Assembly: GCF_905175385.1 (NCBI RefSeq)
Contig: NZ_HG992749.1
Span: 2,542,001 to 2,606,000 of the forward strand
Reading direction: 5' to 3'
Length of the DNA stretch: 64,000 nucleotides
DNA from: Vibrio sp. B1FLJ16
Lineage (GTDB): Bacteria > Pseudomonadota > Gammaproteobacteria > Enterobacterales > Vibrionaceae
Positions 39,903 to 49,891 of the stretch are shown in pieces. Each line of letters starts with the position of its first letter. The first letter of the stretch is position 1. The notes under the pieces are model-generated. The model did not search any database, was not told the origin of the DNA, and saw nothing but the letters and a program-made list of their open reading frames with translations. The position numbers and the translations under genes are program-made.

Positions 39903-39935
39903 AGCCCTCGCCTAATGGCGGGGGCTTTTTGTTTT
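39903..39935 (+). terminator. Terminator after metK
   Basis: AGCCCTCGC-CTAATG-GCGGGGGCT, followed by TTTTTGTTTTT. Confidence 0.85.
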
Positions 39936-40199
39936 TACCAGTATCCACGCCCTCTTCCTTATCCAATTTCTCAGTCGAACGAAAACAAATTTTAAGCAAA
40001 TAGTTGTAAATTGTTCGAACTCTGCCAATAGTTAAAATAATGTTAAAAAGTGTTTCGATAACATTTCGGGTGCAAGCTAGGGTAACAACAGAAAACTTGG
40101 GGAGTACGTTAGCCAGGCATCCTTTATGACTTACACCTAACAGGGGTTGGTATAAGTCACTGCTTAGATAACTGCGTAGGAATAAGCCAAGGAGGAGTT
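39936..40199. other. Leader region of the DUF2189 gene
   Basis: The long upstream stretch contains an inverted repeat GACTTA-CACC ... GGTATAAGTC (about 40126-40159) and a G-rich Shine-Dalgarno (AAGGAGGAG) right before the ATG at 40200. No known riboswitch consensus is recognised. Confidence 0.4.
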
Positions 40200-40997
40200 A
40201 TGCCTAGAACAGTCAATCCATCCGACTTCCACGGTAAGAAAAAGGAAGTCCCAGATAACGAATACGCTAGAACCATTCCATGCAATACGGTGAACATTAG
40301 CGCGCCATTCCATTGGCTCGCACTCGGTCTGCATGATTTCGTCCGAATGCCGCTTATAAGCGCGTTTTACGGCCTCTGCTTTATGGCAGCAGCCATTGGA
40401 ATTGTTTTACTTGTACAATGGCAGGGTACACATCTTGTCGTGATGCCAAGTCTGATTGTTTATATGCTGATTGGCCCATTTCTGGCCCTGGGCCTGTACG
40501 ATGCAAGCTGGGAAAGAGAACGCGGACATAAGCCCAGCCTGTTCCACTCGATGAAAGCCATCGGTCGTAACTCCACTTCTCAATGGGCATTTGCCGTTTT
40601 GCTTGCGGTGTTTATGATTTTCTGGATGCGAATCGCGTCACTGCTTCATGCTTTATATCCGTCCGTACAAGGTGCTCCACTGTCTGAGTTCCTGCCTTTC
40701 TTACTGGTCGGCTCTATCGTTGGGTTTGTTTTGGCATGTGTCGTATTTAGTATTTCTGCCTTCTCTATTCCGTTAATGATGGAACGCCGGGTTGACATGA
40801 TGTCTGCGGTCTTTACCAGCTTTAACGCGGTTAAGTCGAACATTCCGGCCATGATTGTCTGGGCAGCAATAATCTGTGGTGGCATCCTCATCGGGTTTGC
40901 AACCTACGGAATCGGGATGCTATTTACTATGCCGATCCTTGGTTACGGTACCTGGCATGCTTACCACGCAACTATCAAGAAAAAGCATACTCTTTAA
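40200..40997 (+). CDS. DUF2189 domain membrane protein
   Basis: This is a multi-pass inner-membrane protein of unknown function with a DUF2189 pattern: DWFALGLHDF-type segment (HWLALGLHDFVRMPLIS), then FLALGLYDASWERERG and six hydrophobic segments across about 50-250. The 265 residues match the family's usual length. A very strong ribosome binding site precedes the start, and a terminator follows, so it is a single-gene unit between metK and sprT. Confidence 0.85.
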   Translation: MPRTVNPSDFHGKKKEVPDNEYARTIPCNTVNISAPFHWLALGLHDFVRMPLISAFYGLCFMAAAIGIVLLVQWQGTHLVVMPSLIVYMLIGPFLALGLYDASWERERGHKPSLFHSMKAIGRNSTSQWAFAVLLAVFMIFWMRIASLLHALYPSVQGAPLSEFLPFLLVGSIVGFVLACVVFSISAFSIPLMMERRVDMMSAVFTSFNAVKSNIPAMIVWAAIICGGILIGFATYGIGMLFTMPILGYGTWHAYHATIKKKHTL

Positions 40998-41016
40998 ATC
41001 AGTGATGCTATGATCC

Positions 41017-41043
41017 AGCCCTCGCCAACGCGGGGGCTTTTTA
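41017..41043 (+). terminator. Terminator after the DUF2189 gene
   Basis: AGCCCTCG-CCAACG-CGGGGGCT followed by TTTT. It closely resembles the metK terminator 1.1 kb upstream. Confidence 0.75.
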
Positions 41044-41063
41044 GTAAATGAAGTGGAGTAAAG

Positions 41064-41561
41064 ATGGATATTGAGCTGAGCTACCAAGCAAAACAAGTGA
41101 TGGCAGACCATATTGCCTTAGCTGAACATGCTTTTAAACGCTCATTCCCTCTCCCCCATATTACGTTTAATGTGCGTGGTAAAGCGGCTGGCAAAGCCTA
41201 CCTCCAGCTTAATGAAATTCGCCTCAATCCAATTTTGTTTAAAGAAAACAAGCTCGCTTTTTTACATGAAGTGATACCGCATGAAGTCGCACACTTAATT
41301 ACATACCAGGTCTACGGACGGGTACGTCCTCATGGTAAAGAGTGGCAAGGGGTGATGGAATCGGTGTTTAAAATACCGGCCAAAACTACCCACTCCTTTG
41401 AAGTCACTTCCGTTCAGGGTAAGACCTTCGAGTACTGTTGTCGTTGTACTGCTTATCCGCTGTCTATTCGTCGTCATAACAAGGTGCAGCGCAAACAGGC
41501 GGTGTACTCGTGTCAAAAATGTCGCCAGCCGCTGAAATTCACAGGTAATCAGTTAACGTAA
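41064..41561 (+). CDS. sprT: SprT family zinc metalloprotease-like protein
   Basis: SprT-like proteins share a zincin core with eukaryotic Spartan; the bacterial role is poorly known. The 165 residues carry the zinc motif HEVAH (73-77) in [13 protein letters not shown] and a C-terminal zinc ribbon with CCRC and CQKC pairs. It is followed by endA, as in E. coli. A 12-bp palindrome lies between the two genes. Confidence 0.92.
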   Translation: MDIELSYQAKQVMADHIALAEHAFKRSFPLPHITFNVRGKAAGKAYLQLNEIRLNPILFKENKLAFLHEVIPHEVAHLITYQVYGRVRPHGKEWQGVMESVFKIPAKTTHSFEVTSVQGKTFEYCCRCTAYPLSIRRHNKVQRKQAVYSCQKCRQPLKFTGNQLT

Positions 41562-41598
41562 CCTGAACGTTTTGCTCAATAAATAATCAATCGGATAT

Positions 41599-41638
41599 AA
41601 TGAGCAACTTTTCTTTTATTATTATTAAGTTGCTCATT
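41599..41638. repeat. Perfect 12-bp inverted repeat between sprT and endA
   Basis: AATGAGCAACTT pairs perfectly with AAGTTGCTCATT across a 16-base A+T-rich loop. No T tract of terminator type follows on either strand. Confidence 0.7.
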
Positions 41639-41698
41639 ACGAAAGCCAATATCTGAGTGATAGAATGGCTAAAGTCATACTTTTCTAAGACTTTAACC

Positions 41699-42394
41699 AT
41701 GAAACACCTGTTCTCTTTTTTCATTCTGGCACTCTCCAGTGCAGCAGTGGCAGCGCCACCAAGCTCCTTCTCAGCAGCAAAGCGCGAAGCCGTTAAAATC
41801 TATCAGGACAACCCCACCAGCTTTTACTGCGGGTGCAACATTCAATGGCAAGGCAAGAAAGGCTTACCTGACCTTGAATCTTGTGGCTACCAGGTGCGCA
41901 AACAACAGACACGCGCCTCACGCATAGAGTGGGAGCACGTCGTTCCAGCCTGGCAATTCGGCCACCAGCGACAATGCTGGCAAGACGGCGGTCGTAAAAA
42001 CTGTACCCGCAATGACCAAGCATTCCGTCTGATGGAAGCCGACCTGCATAACCTGACTCCTGCCATTGGTGAAGTCAACGGTGACCGTTCCAATTATAAC
42101 TTTAGCCAGTGGAACGGTATCGATGGTGCAACCTACGGGCGTTGCGAGGTTCAGGTTAACTTCAAGCAGCGCAAAGTCATGCCGCCTGATCGCGCACGGG
42201 GCTCAATCGCTCGTACCTATCTATACATGAGCCAAGAATACGGATTCAAGCTCTCCAAGCAGCAGACTCAACTGATGGGCGCATGGAACAAAACTTATCC
42301 GGTTGATAAATGGGAGTGTGAACGAGACAAGCGTATTGCTAAAGTTCAGGGCAATCACAACCCATTTGTTAAAGAGGCGTGCCGCGCACTTTAG
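41699..42394 (+). CDS. endA: Endonuclease I / extracellular DNase Dns
   Basis: EndA-type nucleases cut DNA in the periplasm or outside the cell; in Vibrio, Dns degrades extracellular DNA and limits natural transformation. From the ATG at 41699 the product has 231 residues with a signal peptide ([19 protein letters not shown]). The nuclease core has EWEHVVPAW with the catalytic His, and [18 protein letters not shown]. Eight cysteines suggest disulfides. An upstream ATG at 41657 is rejected because it would bury the signal peptide. Confidence 0.94.
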   Translation: MKHLFSFFILALSSAAVAAPPSSFSAAKREAVKIYQDNPTSFYCGCNIQWQGKKGLPDLESCGYQVRKQQTRASRIEWEHVVPAWQFGHQRQCWQDGGRKNCTRNDQAFRLMEADLHNLTPAIGEVNGDRSNYNFSQWNGIDGATYGRCEVQVNFKQRKVMPPDRARGSIARTYLYMSQEYGFKLSKQQTQLMGAWNKTYPVDKWECERDKRIAKVQGNHNPFVKEACRAL

Positions 42395-42420
42395 ACACAT
42401 AGCCTTTCCCCTTTAATATT

Positions 42421-42448
42421 GAGGCGTTTGATTAACTTCAAACGCCTC
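42421..42448 (+). terminator. Hairpin after endA, probable terminator
   Basis: GAGGCGTTTGA-TTAACT-TCAAACGCCTC has an 11-bp perfect stem. The following tract (TTGCCCCCTTGTTTTTT) is not a clean T run. Confidence 0.6.
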
Positions 42449-42518
42449 TTGCCCCCTTGTTTTTTCGATAAAATGCATCCATGTTAGGAACTAAGTTTAT
42501 TCTCTTGCCGGAAATCTC

Positions 42519-43250
42519 ATGCGTATTCCTCGAATTTATCACCCAGAAACCATTCAGCAAATTGGCACACTCGCGTTAAGTGAAGACGCTGCAAACCATA
42601 TCGGTCGCGTACTTCGAATGAAAGAAGGCCAGGAAGTTCTCCTTTTTGACGGTAGCGGCGCTGAGTTCCCGGCAGTGATCAGCGAAGTCAGTAAAAAGAA
42701 CGTCATGGTTGATATCACTGAGCGTACAGAAAACAGCATTGAATCCCCGCTAGATCTGCACCTTGGACAGGTTATCTCACGCGGCGATAAAATGGAGTTC
42801 ACGATCCAAAAGTCAGTAGAGCTAGGGGTCAATACCATTACTCCTCTCATTTCAGAACGCTGCGGTGTCAAACTCGATCAAAAACGCTTTGAGAAGAAAC
42901 TGGCTCAGTGGCAGAAAATCGCCATCAGTGCTTGTGAGCAATGCGGTCGTAATGTCGTCCCTGAAATTCGCCCGATCATGAGCTTGGAACAATGGTGTAA
43001 AGAGGAGTACGATGGCCTAAAGCTCAATCTGCATCCTCGTGCAAAATACTCGATCAACACACTGCCGACACCAGTTGAAAAAGTTCGTCTTCTGATCGGC
43101 CCTGAAGGTGGCTTGTCGTCAGAAGAGATCGACATGACCCGCGAATATCAATTTGAAGAGACGCTCCTCGGCCCACGCGTGCTGCGCACCGAAACTGCGG
43201 CTCTTACAGCAATTACAGCCTTACAAGTTCGTTTCGGCGATCTTGGTTAA
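42519..43250 (+). CDS. rsmE: 16S rRNA (uracil-1498-N3) methyltransferase RsmE
   Basis: RsmE methylates U1498 of 16S rRNA. The 243 residues include an N-terminal PUA-like domain and a SPOUT knot with [14 protein letters not shown] and [16 protein letters not shown]. The order endA-rsmE-gshB-yqgE-ruvX is conserved. Confidence 0.95.
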   Translation: MRIPRIYHPETIQQIGTLALSEDAANHIGRVLRMKEGQEVLLFDGSGAEFPAVISEVSKKNVMVDITERTENSIESPLDLHLGQVISRGDKMEFTIQKSVELGVNTITPLISERCGVKLDQKRFEKKLAQWQKIAISACEQCGRNVVPEIRPIMSLEQWCKEEYDGLKLNLHPRAKYSINTLPTPVEKVRLLIGPEGGLSSEEIDMTREYQFEETLLGPRVLRTETAALTAITALQVRFGDLG

Positions 43251-43264
43251 AACGGAGAAAAATA

Positions 43265-44212
43265 ATGATCAAACTCGGTATTGTAATGGACCCTATTTCG
43301 TCCATTAACATCAAGAAAGACTCTAGCTTTGCCATGATGCTTGAAGCGCAACGCCGCGGCTACGAAATCCACTACATGGAAATGAACGATCTGCATTTGG
43401 ATCAGGGTGTCGCAGTTGCCGACACTAAAGTGGTAGAGCTGAAAGAAGATCCAAATGGCTGGTACGAATTCAAATCAGAGCAAACGATCGAGCTATCTGA
43501 GTTAGATGCGGTTCTAATGCGTAAAGATCCTCCGTTTGATACCGAGTACATCTACGCGACTTACATTCTTGAACGAGCAGAAGAACTAGGCACGCTGATC
43601 GTCAACAAGCCTCAGAGCTTACGCGACTGTAACGAAAAACTATTTACCGCTTGGTTCCCGGAGTTAACCCCAACTACGATCGTGACGCGCAAAGCAGAGA
43701 AAATTAAACAGTTCCGCGAGCAACATGGTGATGTGATCCTTAAGCCTCTTGACGGCATGGGCGGTGCGTCTATTTTCCGCGTAAAAGAAAACGATCCAAA
43801 CGTATCGGTGATCATCGAAACGCTGACCAACCATGGTCAAAACTACGCGATGGCACAAACGTTCGTTCCGGATATCAGCAATGGTGACAAGCGTATCCTT
43901 GTTGTCGACGGTGAACCAATGCCTTACTGCCTTGCCCGCATTCCTGCCAAAGGTGAAACGCGCGGTAACTTAGCAGCAGGCGGTACCGGTGAAGCTCGCC
44001 CACTAAGCGAAACCGATCTTAAAATCGCTCAGGCAGTAGCTCCGACCTTGAAAGAAAAAGGCCTAATCTTTGTTGGTCTTGACGTGATTGGCGACAAACT
44101 GACTGAAATAAACGTAACCAGCCCGACTTGTATCCGTGAAATTGAAGCCGCATTCGATGTTTCAATCACAGGTAAGCTAATGGACGCCATTGAACGCCGA
44201 CTAAAAGGCTAA
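43265..44212 (+). CDS. gshB: Glutathione synthetase
   Basis: GshB joins gamma-glutamylcysteine and glycine with ATP. The 315 residues begin MIKLGIVMDPISSINIKKDS, the family N-terminus, and carry the ATP-grasp signature ILKPLDGMGGASIFRV and the C-terminal EINVTSPTCIREIE. It starts 14 bases after rsmE, so the two form an operon. Confidence 0.97.
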   Translation: MIKLGIVMDPISSINIKKDSSFAMMLEAQRRGYEIHYMEMNDLHLDQGVAVADTKVVELKEDPNGWYEFKSEQTIELSELDAVLMRKDPPFDTEYIYATYILERAEELGTLIVNKPQSLRDCNEKLFTAWFPELTPTTIVTRKAEKIKQFREQHGDVILKPLDGMGGASIFRVKENDPNVSVIIETLTNHGQNYAMAQTFVPDISNGDKRILVVDGEPMPYCLARIPAKGETRGNLAAGGTGEARPLSETDLKIAQAVAPTLKEKGLIFVGLDVIGDKLTEINVTSPTCIREIEAAFDVSITGKLMDAIERRLKG

Positions 44213-44247
44213 ATATATAGTAAAGTTATACTAGAGAGCCAAATGCT

Positions 44248-44288
44248 AACTTGAGCAAACTTATTCTTATAAACGATTTGCTCAAGTT
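44248..44288. repeat. Perfect 12-bp inverted repeat between gshB and yqgE
   Basis: AACTTGAGCAAA pairs with TTTGCTCAAGTT across a 17-base loop. It lies 30 bases before yqgE and has no T run. Confidence 0.7.
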
Positions 44289-44318
44289 CATTTACGAGTC
44301 CGAAGGGTCGGTGTAAGT

Positions 44319-44882
44319 ATGAACCTCACAAACCATTTTTTAGTTGCCATGCCTGGAATGAAAGACCCCTATTTCCAGAACAGTGTTATCTACGTTTGCG
44401 AACACAACGAAGAAGGTGCAATGGGATTGATCATTAATGCGCCTGTCGATATCACTGTGGGAAACATGCTTCAGCAGGTCAAAGTAGACCCTGTACATCC
44501 ACGCCTGTTTGAGGCAAGTCTCGAAAGGCCGGTGTATAACGGCGGACCGATCTCAGAAGACCGGGGATTTATCCTGCATAAACCCAAAGATTATTACGAG
44601 TCCAGTATTCAGATGACTGATGAACTGGCAGTCACAACTTCACGGGATATCCTGTCAGTATTAGGGACAGAAGCTGAGCCTAGTGACTATTTGGTCGCTC
44701 TGGGTTACGCAGGCTGGAGTGCAGGCCAGCTAGAAAACGAGTTAGTTGAAAACTCCTGGCTGACTATCGAAGCGACGCCTGAAATTATCTTTGACACTCC
44801 TATAACTGAGCGCTGGAACAAAGCAGTGGAAAAACTCGGTATCGATCCGAGCCAACTCTCCTCAGATGCAGGTCATGCGTAA
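44319..44882 (+). CDS. yqgE: YqgE/AlgH family protein (UPF0301)
   Basis: The protein belongs to the YqgE/AlgH family of unclear function. The 187 residues begin [18 protein letters not shown] and contain [12 protein letters not shown] and [17 protein letters not shown], typical of the family. It is followed by ruvX 48 bases downstream, the near-universal yqgE-yqgF pair. Confidence 0.93.
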   Translation: MNLTNHFLVAMPGMKDPYFQNSVIYVCEHNEEGAMGLIINAPVDITVGNMLQQVKVDPVHPRLFEASLERPVYNGGPISEDRGFILHKPKDYYESSIQMTDELAVTTSRDILSVLGTEAEPSDYLVALGYAGWSAGQLENELVENSWLTIEATPEIIFDTPITERWNKAVEKLGIDPSQLSSDAGHA

Positions 44883-44930
44883 CCTGAAAGCTCAGCCCCG
44901 TTTAGATTAAATTTAGATTTGAGACACTTT

Positions 44931-45356
44931 ATGTCACGTACAATTATGGCTTTTGACTTCGGAACCAAAAGCATTGGCAGCGCCATCGGCCAGGAAATTA
45001 CCGGTACCGCCTCTCCTCTGAAAGCATTTAAAGCCAATGACGGCATCCCGAACTGGGACGACATCGAAAAACAGATCAAAGAATGGCAACCCGATTTGCT
45101 GGTTGTTGGTTTGCCGACAGACCTGCACGGGAAAGATTTGGAAACCATTACCCCGCGAGCGAAAAAATTTGCCAACCGTCTGCAAGGTCGTTACGGATTA
45201 CCAGTTGAACTTCACGACGAGCGTTTATCTACGGCTGAAGCAAGGGCAGATCTTTTCGAAATGGGCGGCTACAAAGCACTGTCAAAAGGCAATATTGATT
45301 GTCAGTCTGCGGTTGTGATTCTGGAAAGCTGGTTTGAAAAGCTTTGGGGTGAATAA
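44931..45356 (+). CDS. ruvX: Putative pre-16S rRNA nuclease YqgF (RuvX)
   Basis: YqgF is an RNase-H-fold nuclease that matures the 5' end of 16S rRNA. From the ATG at 44931 it has 141 residues ([11 protein letters not shown]); a start four codons earlier is less likely. The first catalytic Asp lies in [10 protein letters not shown], and DERLSTAEA and the C-terminal DCQSAVVIL complete the site. Last gene of the rsmE-gshB-yqgE-ruvX group. Confidence 0.94.
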   Translation: MSRTIMAFDFGTKSIGSAIGQEITGTASPLKAFKANDGIPNWDDIEKQIKEWQPDLLVVGLPTDLHGKDLETITPRAKKFANRLQGRYGLPVELHDERLSTAEARADLFEMGGYKALSKGNIDCQSAVVILESWFEKLWGE

Positions 45357-45390
45357 GTTTTAAAAAGATTGCGTGAATGCATACAAAGAG

Positions 45391-45416
45391 AAAGGTTGGC
45401 TTCTGCCAACCTTTCC
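45391..45416. terminator. Bidirectional terminator between ruvX and pilU
   Basis: AAAGGTTGGC-TTCT-GCCAACCTTT, a 10-bp stem between convergent genes; the T tract is short on both strands. Confidence 0.65.
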
Positions 45417-45428
45417 TTTCTGAAATAT

Positions 45429-46535
45429 CTATTCCATATCGATCTTAACGTTGGCCAAACTTCCCGTAGCAAGTGGCTCACCACGCTGGGTTTTCAGCAT
45501 CAGACGCAGGTCGTTCGCAGAATCTGCACTGTGCAATGCATCCTCTTCGCTGATTTTTCCTTCCATCACCAGTTTGTAAAGTGACTGGTCGAAGGTCAGC
45601 ATGCCAAACTCGTTTGAACGCGCCATGGTCGATTTCAGCTCATGCAAATCGCCACGTCGGATCAAATCCGAAATACGCGGACTGTTTAGCAATACCTCAA
45701 ACACGCCATGGCGCCCTTTGCCGCTTTTGTCACGGATAAGCTGCTGACCAATTACTCCCTTCAGGTTCATAGAGAGATCGAACAGGAACTGCTCTTTTTG
45801 ATCTTTCGGCACTAAATGAAGGATGCGTTCCAGAGCCTGGTTGGCATTGTTGGCGTGCAACGTCGCCATACACAAGTGGCCTGTTTCTGCGAAGGTCATC
45901 GCGTATTCCATTGTCTCCCGGCTACGGATCTCACCAATCAAGATCATATCCGGAGCCTGACGCAACGAATTTTTCAGTGCGATTTCATAACTTTCAGTAT
46001 CTAACCCCACTTCACGCTGCGTCACTATACAACGCTTGTGTTCATGCACAAATTCAATTGGGTCTTCTACCGTCAGAATATGTCCGGCTCGGTTACTGTT
46101 TCGGTAGCCCGTCATCGCCGCCATTGTTGTAGACTTACCCGAGCCAGTTGCACCGACCACCAGCACTAATCCGCGCTTGGCAATCGCTAGATCCTGCAAC
46201 ACAACAGGCAGTTTAAGCTGCTCAAAACTCGGAATTTCAGTCTCAATTCGGCGGATGACAGCACCTGGTAGCTCGCGCTGGAAAAAAGCACTGACACGGA
46301 AGCGGCCGCAATCTCTGACAATAGCGAAGTTAGACTCACGACTTTTACGAAATTCCTGACGACGCTCAGGATCCATTGCATTATCCAGCAGTTGAGCCAC
46401 GTCATTTTCAGTCAGTTTATCGCCTTGCGGGCGCAGTTCACCATCAACCCGGAACAGGATGGGAGCACCCACTGTGATATAAAGGTCTGACGCTTTAAGC
46501 GCCAACATACCTTCAAGAAATTTGTTCAAATCCAT
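45429..46535 (-). CDS. pilU: Type IV pilus retraction ATPase PilU
   Basis: PilU is an accessory motor for type IV pilus retraction that works with PilT. The 368 residues have a PAS-like N-terminal domain, the Walker A motif GATGSGKST, the Asp box (IEFVHEHKRCIVTQREVG), Walker B (DMILIGEIRS) and the His box (HLCMATLHANN). It lies 29 bases after pilT, the conserved pilTU pair. Confidence 0.95.
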   Translation of the reverse strand: MDLNKFLEGMLALKASDLYITVGAPILFRVDGELRPQGDKLTENDVAQLLDNAMDPERRQEFRKSRESNFAIVRDCGRFRVSAFFQRELPGAVIRRIETEIPSFEQLKLPVVLQDLAIAKRGLVLVVGATGSGKSTTMAAMTGYRNSNRAGHILTVEDPIEFVHEHKRCIVTQREVGLDTESYEIALKNSLRQAPDMILIGEIRSRETMEYAMTFAETGHLCMATLHANNANQALERILHLVPKDQKEQFLFDLSMNLKGVIGQQLIRDKSGKGRHGVFEVLLNSPRISDLIRRGDLHELKSTMARSNEFGMLTFDQSLYKLVMEGKISEEDALHSADSANDLRLMLKTQRGEPLATGSLANVKIDME

Positions 46536-46564
46536 CTTGTGTATACACCTTTATTTAATGAGGG

Positions 46565-47604
46565 CTACGAGAACGGCTGGACATCAAGACCGACTTTGCT
46601 GTCTGCCTCTTCATGAGAAACAATACCCTGAGCGAGTAACTGTCGAGCGTTTTGCTCCATGGTCTGCATTCCGTGAGCCGCACCCGTCTGAATGATCGAG
46701 TACATCTGAGCGACTTTATCTTCACGAATTAGGTTACGGATTGCCGGTGTCGCCATCATGATTTCATGACAAGCAACGCGTCCGCCACCATTACGTTTCA
46801 ACAGTTTCTGGGCAATAACAGAACGTAAAGATTCAGATAGCATTGAACGAACCATGTCTTTATCGCTGCCCGGGAACACATCAATAATACGGTCAATGGT
46901 TTTCGCAGCAGAACTCGTGTGCAGAGTACCAAACACTAAGTGACCCGTTTCCGCAGCGGTTAACGCAAGACTGATGGTTTCTTTATCACGCATCTCACCA
47001 ACCAGGATGACGTCTGGGTCTTCACGCAGCGCACTACGTAAAGCATTTTTAAAGCTATGTGTATCACGGTGAACTTCACGTTGGTTGATCAGACATTTGT
47101 TATTGGTATGAACAAATTCAATCGGATCTTCAATTGTGAGAACGTGCTTATTGTGATTACGGTTAATGTAGTCGACAATGGCAGCTAAGGTCGTCGATTT
47201 ACCTGAACCGGTTGGCCCTGTGACCAGAACGAGACCTTTTTGTGCGTTAGCAATTTTCGAAAAATATCTGGTGCATCCAGTTCTTCGAGAGTCGGTATAA
47301 TGCTTGGAATAGTACGAAATACCGCAGCACAACCACGAGATTGGTTAAATGCGTTAACACGAAAACGACCTACGTTCTGGAGTTCAAACGAGAAGTCAAC
47401 TTCAAGCTTTTCTTCAAACTCACTGCGTTGGGCATCGTTCATGATTTCAAAAACCAAGCGATGCACCTCTTGGTGTGTAAACGCCGGAATACCTAGCTTT
47501 CGTACATCACCATCGATTCTGACCATAGGCGGTACGCCAGCAGAAAGATGTAGATCCGAAGCATTATGCTTTACACTAAAATCCAGTAACTCAGTGATAT
47601 CCAT
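46565..47604 (-). CDS. pilT: Type IV pilus retraction ATPase PilT, with a one-base frameshift
   Basis: PilT powers pilus retraction, needed for twitching and DNA uptake. The first 117 residues (MDITELLDFSVKHNASDLHL...) and the rest (from IANAQKGLVLVTGPTGSGKS) lie in different frames. The switch is at an A4 run (47254-47257, T on the plus strand); one extra A restores KIANAQKG and a protein of 346 residues, the normal size. Walker A (GPTGSGKST), Walker B (DVILVGEMRD) and the His box (HLVFGTLHTSS) are all intact. Probably an assembly error. Confidence 0.93.
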
Positions 47605-47631
47605 TTAAAACCCTTAAATCAAAATACAGCT

Positions 47632-48345
47632 ATGAGTAGTATCCAACAAAATATTGAACATATCACCTCTCAAATACGCAACGACGAACGAAAGTGCGGC
47701 CGTTCTCCTGAGTCAGTGCAACTTTTAGCAGTAAGTAAAACCAAACCTGTTGAAGCCATTCTTGACGCGTACCAAGCCGGCCAAACCGCGTTTGGCGAAA
47801 ACTACGTTCAGGAAGGCGTTAACAAAGTCCAGCACTTTGAGCAGTATTATCCAGAAAATCACATAGAATGGCACTTTATCGGCCCTATTCAGTCCAATAA
47901 ATCCCGCCTTGTTGCTGAACATTTCGATTGGGTTCACACCATTGATCGGGCCAAGATCGCTCAACGCCTGAATGATCAACGACCTGACGAGCTAAAACCA
48001 CTGCAAGTACTTATTCAGGTCAATACCAGTGGTGAAGACTCAAAGTCCGGCGTAACCGATGCAGAAGTATTCGAGTTAGCTGAGTTGATTTCTCGTCTTC
48101 CCAACCTCACTTTAAGAGGGTTAATGTCTATTCCTGCGAACGTATCGGACTACGAGTCACAACTTCATGAGTTCCAGAAACTGGCTACATTGAAGCAAGT
48201 GCTCGAACAGCAGTATCCGGAAGTAGACACATTATCAATGGGAATGAGTGGCGATATGACCGCAGCCATAGACGCAGGCAGTACCATGGTTCGCATCGGA
48301 ACAGCTATTTTTGGAGCACGTGACTACAGCACAAAGAGTGAATAG
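47632..48345 (+). CDS. yggS: PLP homeostasis protein YggS
   Basis: YggS-type proteins bind pyridoxal phosphate and buffer its cellular level. The 237 residues form an alanine-racemase-like barrel with the PLP lysine in LLAVSKTKP, plus FGENYVQEGVNKV, WHFIGPIQSNKSRL and LSMGMSGDM. It diverges from pilT and precedes proC, as in many gammaproteobacteria. Confidence 0.95.
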   Translation: MSSIQQNIEHITSQIRNDERKCGRSPESVQLLAVSKTKPVEAILDAYQAGQTAFGENYVQEGVNKVQHFEQYYPENHIEWHFIGPIQSNKSRLVAEHFDWVHTIDRAKIAQRLNDQRPDELKPLQVLIQVNTSGEDSKSGVTDAEVFELAELISRLPNLTLRGLMSIPANVSDYESQLHEFQKLATLKQVLEQQYPEVDTLSMGMSGDMTAAIDAGSTMVRIGTAIFGARDYSTKSE

Positions 48346-48466
48346 TCACTGGCAACATATGCAATTCAACTTGCCCCTGTCAGAGCCTTTTTCGCGTGGC
48401 AAGACTTAAATGTTATGGCGCGCGAGTGCATTTTAGTAATACAGAATCACAACGGAATTCAGATAA

Positions 48467-49285
48467 ATGGAACATAAAACGATTGCCTTTATCGGCGCAG
48501 GTAACATGGTAAGAGCCATTATTTCTGGCTTAGTAACAAATGGTTATCCAGCGCAGAGTATTATCGCAACAGCTCCTTCGGAAACACGCCGCTTGCCTCT
48601 TGAGCAAGATTTTGGCATCCGCACCACCAGCGACAACATCCTTGCAACGTCAGAAGCCGATGTGGTGGTTTTATCGGTGAAACCACAAATGATGGCGGAG
48701 GTATGTAAACCTCTGCAAGCAGTCGATTTCAGTGACAAACTGGTGATTTCTATCGCTGCTGGTATTAATTGTTCACGTTTAGATGAGATGCTGAACACTC
48801 AATTAAACCTGGTTCGAGTAATGCCAAATACCCCTTCTCAGCTGGGTTTAGGGATGAGTGGGCTTTTTGCACCAGAACATGTCAACGAACAAGATAAAGA
48901 GTTTGCCGCCCAGCTGATGGAAGCCGTTGGCAAAGTATGTTGGGTAGAGCAAGAGTCCGGCATTAACAATGTGATTGCAGCAGCGGGAAGCGCACCAGCG
49001 TATTTCTTCCTGTTTATGGAAGCGATGCAGGCAGAAGCTATTGCGCAAGGCTTCGATAAAAAGACAGCCCGCATATTGGTTCAGCAAGCCGCATTGGGCG
49101 CAGCCAGCATGGTTGTGAATAATCCGGATACCGAGTTATCCACCCTGCGTGAGAACGTGACGTCTAAAGGCGGGACAACAGCAGAAGCACTACGCACATT
49201 CAACGAGCACCAACTTTCTGATATTGTGGCAAAAGCAATGCAGGCAGCAGTTGCTCGCGCGGAAGAAATGGAAAAATTATTTTAA
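48467..49285 (+). CDS. proC: Pyrroline-5-carboxylate reductase
   Basis: ProC makes proline from pyrroline-5-carboxylate. The 272 residues have the NAD(P) motif FIGAGNMVRAI, SIAAGI, VRVMPNTPSQLGLGMS and the C-terminal GGTTAEALRTF. It is in the yggS-proC-yggT-yggU group. Confidence 0.96.
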   Translation: MEHKTIAFIGAGNMVRAIISGLVTNGYPAQSIIATAPSETRRLPLEQDFGIRTTSDNILATSEADVVVLSVKPQMMAEVCKPLQAVDFSDKLVISIAAGINCSRLDEMLNTQLNLVRVMPNTPSQLGLGMSGLFAPEHVNEQDKEFAAQLMEAVGKVCWVEQESGINNVIAAAGSAPAYFFLFMEAMQAEAIAQGFDKKTARILVQQAALGAASMVVNNPDTELSTLRENVTSKGGTTAEALRTFNEHQLSDIVAKAMQAAVARAEEMEKLF

Positions 49286-49333
49286 TTATCTGGCTGATTC
49301 AGAGAGATCATCCACTTTTATGAAGGGTAACCT

Positions 49334-49891
49334 ATGAATTCTATGAGTTTTCTCATCTCAACCCTATTCGACCTGTACATCATGGTCGTTTTATTGCGTA
49401 TTTGGTTGCAGGCTGCGCGCGCAGACTTCTACAACCCATTCTCGCAATTTATCGTTAAAGCTACGCAACCTGTCATTGCTCCGCTGCGTCGAGTTATCCC
49501 GTCTATCGGTAATATCGACTTAGCGACAGTTCTGTTTGCGTATCTGCTTTGCGTGCTTAAATTTGTTGCTTTAATTCTTATCGCATCAAGCGGCTCTGTT
49601 TCTTTCAGTGCTGAGTTCCTGTTCTTGGGCTTCCTGTCTCTGATTAAAGCGGCCGGTGGTTTAGTGTTCTGGGTATTGCTACTTCGAGCCATCCTGAGCT
49701 GGGTGAGTCAGGGCCGCAGCCCGATTGAGTATGTATTCCACCAGCTTACAGAGCCAATGTGCGCGCCTATCCGTCGTATTCTTCCGGCGTTTGGTGGTCT
49801 TGATCTTAGTGTTCTGGTTCTGTTTATCGGCCTCCAGTTCGCCAACTTCCTGATGGGCGATATTATCGGTCCGATTTGGTTCCAGCTGTAG
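49334..49891 (+). CDS. yggT: YggT family membrane protein
   Basis: A two-repeat YggT protein of 185 residues with about four TM segments. The repeated signature PxxxPIRRxxP occurs twice ([15 protein letters not shown] and [20 protein letters not shown]). Its function is not clear. The last base of its stop codon is the first base of the following yggU start, so translation is coupled. Confidence 0.92.
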   Translation: MNSMSFLISTLFDLYIMVVLLRIWLQAARADFYNPFSQFIVKATQPVIAPLRRVIPSIGNIDLATVLFAYLLCVLKFVALILIASSGSVSFSAEFLFLGFLSLIKAAGGLVFWVLLLRAILSWVSQGRSPIEYVFHQLTEPMCAPIRRILPAFGGLDLSVLVLFIGLQFANFLMGDIIGPIWFQL

